From Linum tenue (lineage: Eukaryota; Streptophyta; Magnoliopsida; Malpighiales; Linaceae), in the NCBI GenBank assembly GCA_946122785.1, contig CAMGYJ010000005.1, positions 66,228,200-66,292,199 of the forward strand: a stretch of 64,000 nt of DNA. The letters run 5' to 3'. A program made the translations under genes and the position numbers. How positions within the stretch are numbered: position 1 is the stretch's first letter; the number at the start of each line of letters is the position of its first letter. This document shows positions 58,972-64,000 of this stretch, one piece after another. The notes under the pieces are model-generated. The model saw nothing but the letters and a program-made list of their open reading frames with translations, was not told the DNA's origin and did no database searches.

Positions 58972-58981
58972 NNNNNNNNNN
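58972..58981. other. Assembly gap (10 N)
   Basis: Ten N. The true gap length is unknown. Element C begins abruptly after it, so its upstream half may be missing from the assembly. Confidence 0.95.
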
Positions 58982-60228
58982 GCCAGCAGCTGCCCAAGGG
59001 GATGGCAACTCACGCTAAGAGGAAGTTTTTCTTCGATATGAAGTACTACTTCTGGGATGACCCTCATCTTTTTCGGATCGGAGCCGACGAGATCATCCGT
59101 CGTTGTGTTATGGAGAGTGAGATGGAGGGCATTCTATCTCACTGTCATGAGGGACCTACTGGCGGTCATCACGGAGGAAACCGCACGGCGAGGAAGGTGC
59201 TCCAGTCAGGCTTTTACTGGCCCACGCTCTTCAAGGATGCAGATGCCTTCGCACGTAGGTGCGACCAATGCCAGAGGTCAGGTAACATCTCTGCCCGTGA
59301 TGAGATGCCCCAGAATGTGTTTATAACTTGTGAGATTTTTAATGTCTGGGGTATCGACTTCATGGGCCCCTTTCCTCCATCTTTTGGTAACACCTATATT
59401 CTGGTTGCTGTTGACTACGTCTCTAGGTGGGCTGAGGCGCAAACTTTACCCACCAATGATGCTAGACGTGTTTGTGGTTTTTTGCAGCAGCTATTCTCCC
59501 GGTTCGAGACACCTAGAGCCATCATAAGCGATAGAGGCACCCATTTCCAGGGCCAATTTGATAAACTACTGTCTCGCTATGGTGTGACTCACAAGGTGTC
59601 CGTGGCCTATCATCCCCAGACCAGTGGCCAGGCCGAGCTGACGAACCGGGAGCTCAAGCGGATCCTGGAGAAAACGGTGGATCAGTCCCGCAAGGATTGG
59701 TCCACCAAGCTCGATGATGCTCTGTGGGCGTATCGCACTGCCTACAAGACACCCATTGGTACTTCACCGTTCCGGCTTGTCTATGGAAAGGCATGCCATT
59801 TGCCTGTGGAACTAGAGCACAAGGCCTTCTGGGCCCTTAAGCTGCTCAACTTGGATGTTCGTGTTGCAGGTATTGAGCGAAAAATGCAGATGTTGGAGCT
59901 GGAAGAGTGGCGTTACCACGCCTACGAGAACACCCGGCTGTACAAAGAGCGCACTAAGCGCCTGCACGATGCCCGGTTGCGGGGTCCGAAAGAGTTCCAG
60001 GTTGGTGATCGAGTTCTCCTCTATAACTCTCGCCTGAAGCTCTTTCCCGGAAAACTCCGTTCCCGGTGGTCTGGACCGTTCACGGTCACCCAGGTGTTCC
60101 CGTATGGCACTATCGAGATTGCCAACCCGCAGACTGAGCCGTTTAAAGTGAATGGCCATCGTCTCAAACTCTACCTGGGAGATGAGGTCGAACGTGCGGA
60201 GTTGGTGGTGGAACTCGCGGACCCTTAG
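58982..60228 (+). CDS. Athila-type integrase, C-terminal part of pol (partial)
   Basis: Open from the gap edge to the stop at 60226-60228, about 415 residues. Zinc finger: [11 protein letters not shown] then RRCDQCQ. Core: GIDFMGPFP (first Asp), ISDRGTHF (second Asp) and [13 protein letters not shown] (Glu), so all three catalytic acids are present. It ends with the chromodomain-free tail [15 protein letters not shown]. The region before the finger ([17 protein letters not shown]) is intact. RT and RNase H lie beyond the gap. The codon at 59002 is an internal Met, not the true start. Confidence 0.9.
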
Positions 60229-60440
60229 TTCCGCCAAGGGCGTCCAGCTAAAAGACGGTAAAGAAGCGCTTGTGGGGAGGCAACCCCACCACGGTTTGCA
60301 TTTTCTTTTCCCTTTTTTCTGAGTTTTTTGTGTCGTGTCGAGTCAGTTGCATGTCTGTAGTGAAGTTCGGTCGTCGTTGATGCCTCGATTTGGTGTTTTC
60401 GTGCAGGAGAGGTTGAAATTTTGGGAAAAATGAGTTTTTG
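60229..60440 (+). other. Post-integrase segment of element C
   Basis: Contains TAAAGAAGCGCTTGTGGGG, shared with element B (31137-31195). No gene. Confidence 0.6.
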
Positions 60441-60452
60441 GCCGAATTGGGG

Positions 60453-60760
60453 GAAATACCCGGTCGTGGGCCAAAATACCCGACCGGGTATTTTTGGCTC
60501 ACGCCCGGGGCCCCCTCTGTTTCTCGGGGGGAAAAAGGGGAAATACCCGACCTCGTCCCAAAAATACCCGACCGGGTTTTTTGGTTCGCGGCCGGGGATT
60601 CCCAAGCCCCTTAATGCAGCTTTTTAACTAAATACCCGACCTCGTCCCAAAAATACCCGACCGGGTATTTTTGGTTCGAGGCCGGGGGTTTTAGAGACCT
60701 TGCACGCTGCGTTTAGCGAACCCCGGTCGAGGATTCACAAATACCCGACCGGGGATTTTT
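60453..60760. repeat. Internal palindrome array of element C
   Basis: Three full units (about 60453-60510, 60541-60598, 60630-60689) and a partial one (60716-60760). Each is centred on AAATACCCGACCGGG(T/G)ATTT or a variant, with outer arms AAATACCCG and CCGGGG. Spacers pair within a unit but differ between units: GTCGTGGGCC with GGCTCACGCC in the first, and ACCTCGTCCC with GGTTCGAGGCC in the third. The sequence is unrelated to the element B palindrome. Confidence 0.85.
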
Positions 60761-60762
60761 CC

Positions 60763-60770
60763 TATTTAAA
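60763..60770 (+). promoter_or_regulatory. TATA-like box of an internal promoter (element C)
   Basis: TATTTAAA follows the palindrome array at once. A C/T-rich stretch with CTCTCT words follows it, as near plant transcription starts. Confidence 0.55.
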
Positions 60771-61185
60771 AGAAACCCCCGGTCATTTCTCTCTCTACCC
60801 TCATTTTTTCAAAATTTCTCCTCTCTCTACTCTCAAATCCTCTCCCCTCTCTCCTCTTTGGCTGCCGCCGGCCGCCGTTCACCGCCGACGGCTGCCGCCT
60901 CCGCCCGCCGCCGCCGCCGCCTCTGCCCGCCGCCGCCGCCTCCGCCTGCCGCCGCCTCCGCTGCCGCCGCCTCCGCTGCCGCCGCCGCCTCCGCTGCCGC
61001 CGCCGCCGGCCGCCTCCACCGCCGCCGCGCCGCTGGCCGCCACCACCGTCGCCGGTCATTTTCAGGCGACTTTCTGGCGACTCGCCGGCCATTTTCCGGC
61101 GAGCCTCCCGGGCGATTTTTTTCGCTCCCCTCGCGTCCCTCACCCTTCCCTCGCGTCCTAGCTACAGTTCTCCTTGTATTTCCAG
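60771..61185 (+). other. GC-rich leader exon with CCG repeats (element C)
   Basis: 60855-61040 is a GCCGCC/CCGCCG-rich tract. The open frames in it are low-complexity Ala/Pro/Arg strings and I do not call them genes. The leader ends at TTTCCAG/GTGTG, a splice donor. Confidence 0.6.
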
Positions 61186-61510
61186 GTGTGTTTCTTGTTC
61201 ATTTCTAGTTTCATGGAAAATCGAACTGTAGATTATAGGACCGAGAACTGTGTTTGCCTGCCTGATTTAGAGTAGGGTGAGGGATGATTGAGCTTGCATG
61301 GATTTATATGTGGTATATGTGCTGCCCGTGTGCTTATTTTAGTTGATTCTGTGGTCTTGCCTTGAATTCCGGTTGAGTTGAATTCAATTCACCCGGTTGT
61401 GCTTAACTGTTAGCCTACGTGAGCCTGAGTGTGGGGGAAGTGCTGACCCCATGCCGTTGGTCCTGACAATATATTTTCTTGGCTCCACTTTTGGTTTGTC
61501 GTTTGTGCAG
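61186..61510 (+). other. Predicted intron upstream of ORF1 (element C)
   Basis: Donor CCAG/GTGTGTTTC, acceptor TTTGTGCAG/GAGCATG. T-rich inside. It matches the intron predicted in element B. Confidence 0.6.
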
Positions 61511-61514
61511 GAGC

Positions 61515-62555
61515 ATGTCCCTCGATCATCCGTTTGTGCAGGGCTTACGCCTGCACCGGGAGTACGCGGACCGGTTCTGCAAGGTGATCCGGGGGAAACT
61601 GGAGCGCCACTACCACCTCGAATGGGCAGTGTTCGAGCAGCTCCACTGCTTGCAGGAGCTCCGCACCGCCATCAGTCACCGCGATTGGCCGACGCTGCTT
61701 GCCATAGACGAGCCCACTTACACGGAGCTGATGTGGGAGTTCTACACCATGTTCAAGTACGACAAAAAGCAGCCTCGGGACTCCTATGCAGTGACGTTCC
61801 GGTTGGGTGGCCGCCCCCGACAGCTGACCATTGACGGGTTGGCCTTCGCATTGGGGATCGAGTACCACCCGTTCGATGGCCACACGGTCGAGCTCCCGAA
61901 CCCGCCCGACTGGAACCAGGATCATTTCTACAGACGTGTCGTCAGGTTCGCCTATCGGGATGACTTCTTCGTGGCTGGCCAGGCCTACGTCAGCACCCTC
62001 AGGCCGGAGTGGCACATTCTGAACCTGCTGATCACCCGCTCCATCGTCCCCAACGCCATCGGCTCGCATAAGGTTCCGAAGCGGGTGCTGTACGCCATGT
62101 CCTGTATGGGGGATCCGGAGGACATGCTCCACTGGGGATCTTTCATGGCCACCACCTTCTCCCGAGTCCACGGGAATCCCACCCACCTCTTCTGTGGTCC
62201 CTTGATCACCCGGTTGGCACGCCATTTCGGGATCAGCTTCGAGGGGCTTCATGATGCTTCTGAACAGGGCGGCTCCGCACCCCTCAGCCGGTACGTGCTC
62301 CACAGCGCATGCCTCCTGGCCACTGATGACATCCGCACCTGGGTGGATGGGCTTTCTACTGCTCTCATCGAGCAGGAGAGAGATCGAGGCCGCCGTCTGA
62401 TGGAGTATTCCGAGCATCTGCTCCAGGCTTGTCACCCTCTAGCGGAGCACCACTGGAACACCCGGTGGGAGCATTCACCGCCACGGCAGCCACCGGAGGA
62501 TGGCGTCGACGACCTTATGGATCAGATTGACTTCTCCGGTCTCGGAGGGCCCTAG
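61515..62555 (+). CDS. Athila-type ORF1 of element C, intact
   Basis: 346 residues from the ATG at 61515, five bases after the splice acceptor. An upstream in-frame extension lies in the intron. Similar to the Athila ORF-1 family and to element B ORF1: LEWAVFEQLHCL, LMWEFYTMFK, VTFRLGGRPRQL, LRPEWHILNLLITRSIVPN and GNPTHLFCGPLITRLARHFGI. There is no signal peptide or clear transmembrane segment, so an envelope role is not supported by sequence. It is in the position called env-like in other elements. The intact frame next to an intact integrase suggests a fairly young copy. Confidence 0.85.
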   Translation: MSLDHPFVQGLRLHREYADRFCKVIRGKLERHYHLEWAVFEQLHCLQELRTAISHRDWPTLLAIDEPTYTELMWEFYTMFKYDKKQPRDSYAVTFRLGGRPRQLTIDGLAFALGIEYHPFDGHTVELPNPPDWNQDHFYRRVVRFAYRDDFFVAGQAYVSTLRPEWHILNLLITRSIVPNAIGSHKVPKRVLYAMSCMGDPEDMLHWGSFMATTFSRVHGNPTHLFCGPLITRLARHFGISFEGLHDASEQGGSAPLSRYVLHSACLLATDDIRTWVDGLSTALIEQERDRGRRLMEYSEHLLQACHPLAEHHWNTRWEHSPPRQPPEDGVDDLMDQIDFSGLGGP

Positions 62556-64000
62556 GGGCATGTTTTGAGAGTTTTTTTTTCTTTGTCAGCCTGCAAACTG
62601 TTTTGTGTCGGTTTTTGTTTCTTTTTCTTTTCATTTTGGATGCTGTCCTATTGGGCTGACCATTGGACCTAACGTATGTGTTTGAGCTTTTTGGTTTCCT
62701 TTAGCTCTGCCTGTGTTCCCGACTGGTCCTCTCTCCAGTCCGTTCCATGCCGACTGGTCCATTTCCAGTCTCCTGCAGTCTGTCCACACCGGTAACATCG
62801 TTCCCCTTTCCTTTCCTCTTCTCCATTAAGGGCAATGTCGGTCTTAAGTGGGGGGGGGGGGGATGATGTTTATCTTTTGACTGCACCCGATCTGTTTGTG
62901 TGCTTGGAGCCTAGTCCACTGTCCAAATCTCGAGATTTGAGGGCTCCAAGCACTGCTGTTTGCTTGATGATTGATCGTATTGGCACTGTGGATGTGATTA
63001 GTAGATTGAATGGCTTTTGACTCGATGCATGACAACTTGAATGTGACTAAGACAGCCTATTACGATGACTGAGATGTGTAGTAGAGTTGTGTAGGGGTTC
63101 AATTTTTAACTGTTTGCTTACCAACTGCGACCTGCATTTGATCACTTGCTTTTGACAGTCATTTATGCATCTAGTTCAGGAAATCAGAATGTGAGATAGA
63201 GCATATAGGTAGCCATGTGAGATTTGAGCCTGCTCGTTTCTTACTTGTGCGATAGATTCCTCTTCCATGAAATGTAGCATTCACGTTGTCACTAGCTAAG
63301 ATGATGGAGGCATAGGATTAGCCCACGACCAAACTAACTGTCCCGATGTGCCATATCCCCTAGTCAGCCCCTTTGAGCCGTGTGTTATCCTTTCTTTCGG
63401 TCTAAAATGAAAAATCACCCTTTGCATCTTGTAGAAGGTTCCACAGAGTGTATTTGAAAAATGTGCAGAGGTGGTGGTTCTCTTAAATGATGAATAAAGA
63501 AAAAAAAAATAAAGAAGAACAAAGAAAAATGAAGGCAAAAGAGAGCCACCACCAAAATTCTGAATAGTGCCCATTAGGTAGTGTTTCTTAGCAGTCTGGC
63601 TTGGAAATCCTATGAATAAAGAAAAAAAAATAAAGAAGAACAAAGAAAAATGAAGGCAAAAGAGAGCCACCACCAAAATTCTGAATAGTGCCCATTAGGT
63701 AGTGTTTCTTAGCAGTCTGGCTTGAAAATCCTAGTATTTATATAACCTCCTTCGCTCTTGTGCCCTAAAGAATTTGATTAATGCAGAATAGCAGAACGGA
63801 AGTTACTGGTTGCTTGATTATGGTTTTGTCGGGTTTGGAAATGTGGAACCTTGTGTTATAACTGCCACCACCTAAAAGGCCTTTTCCCCATGTCCAAGAC
63901 CCTAGCCAGTCATTTGAACCTGTGTCTAAGACCTCCGGATTAGTTAGTGGTGACACCCCTTTTGTGAACTCTAGCATTTAGAGGCTGCATTCATGGTGAA
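62556..64000 (+). other. 3' untranslated region of element C
   Basis: Holds a TTAAGTGGGGGG purine tract (62844-62862) and, from there on, colinear blocks with 28260-27200 of element B. A tandem duplication lies at 63490-63732. No gene is supported, and no LTR start is reached. Confidence 0.65.
63490..63732. repeat. 122-bp tandem duplication
   Basis: The unit starting ATGAATAAAGAAAAAAA occurs at 63490-63611 and again at 63612-63732, almost identical. Element B has only one copy of the corresponding block (about 27440-27560). Confidence 0.9.

Larger units (their letters stand above)
58982..64000 (+). mobile_element. Athila-type element C, 3' half
   Basis: Plus-strand order: integrase, post-integrase block, palindrome array, TATA box, GC-rich leader, intron, ORF1, purine tract, 3' untranslated region. 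It runs out of the window without reaching a clear 3' LTR. Same architecture as element B on the minus strand, with diverged sequence. Confidence 0.8.

Noticed and set aside
60858..61208. Ala/Pro/Arg-rich open frames in the CCG tract
   Set aside because: Low-complexity products of a GCC repeat, open in more than one frame and on both strands. The tract lies in an untranslated leader with a splice donor at its end.
61545..62435. 296-codon minus-strand frame over ORF1 of element C
   Set aside because: Shadow of the intact plus-strand ORF1, without recognisable motifs.
61515..62555. ORF1 of element C as an envelope protein
   Set aside because: It lies in the env-like position, but no signal peptide, transmembrane anchor or cleavage motif is visible.

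Overview
This window is plant nuclear DNA, almost certainly angiosperm. It has one clear host gene with plant-type introns, a plant-type L-asparaginase on the minus strand at 20335-21904. It also has one small, probably broken host-like gene at 50825-51290. Nearly everything else is transposable elements or their debris: Tat- and Athila-type Ty3/gypsy elements, Ty1/copia fragments, L1-type LINEs and hAT-like MITEs. No rRNA, tRNA, CRISPR array or bacterial-type operon was seen. I cannot name the species.

Layout. 1-9955: a nearly complete Tat-lineage Ty3/gypsy element on the minus strand. It has a gag-pol reading frame with two RNase H domains, a right-hand LTR, a PBS, and a left LTR lying just outside the window. 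A separate four-exon gene is encoded on the opposite strand, with its own TATA box. The RT has lost its catalytic block through an in-frame deletion. 9956-20300: AT-rich intergenic DNA with three TIR elements that have good target-site duplications, a fourth possible one, and a LINE 3' fragment. 20335-22091: the asparaginase gene and its TATA box. 23500-25330: a minus-strand retroelement end with a putative plant transposon ORF. 25376-32106: an Athila-type derivative (call it B, minus strand) whose protease is fused directly to the integrase tail and which keeps an ORF1 gene. 32107-34750: a truncated copia element (LTR, PBS, gag). 34751-39863: a second Athila-type element (A, minus strand) with LTR, PBS, gag and protease, and a hAT-like MITE inside gag. 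39864-40255: a small copia LTR fragment. 40250-46840: a decayed LTR-element tandem carrying a 2-kb solo LTR. 46890-49950: LINE debris. 51382-57434: a full-length L1-type LINE with an 11-bp target duplication. 57761-58971: tandem LTR copies ending at a 10-N assembly gap. 58982-64000: the 3' half of an Athila-type element (call it C, plus strand).

The most interesting signal is shared by elements B and C. Between the integrase and ORF1 each has an array of about 50-60-nt imperfect palindromes, then a TATA-like box about 15-20 bp further on, a leader with a splice donor, an intron, and ORF1 starting a few bases after the splice acceptor. The palindrome sequences of B and C are unrelated (core ATTACGGCCGTAAT versus AAATACCCG/CGGGTATTT). 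Within each array the spacers differ from unit to unit, yet they stay complementary across each unit. Element B carries the same palindrome array a second time in its LTR. I read this as an internal promoter with a rapidly changing but structure-conserving regulatory array that drives a spliced ORF1 transcript. The structure is seen in the sequence; the function is inference.
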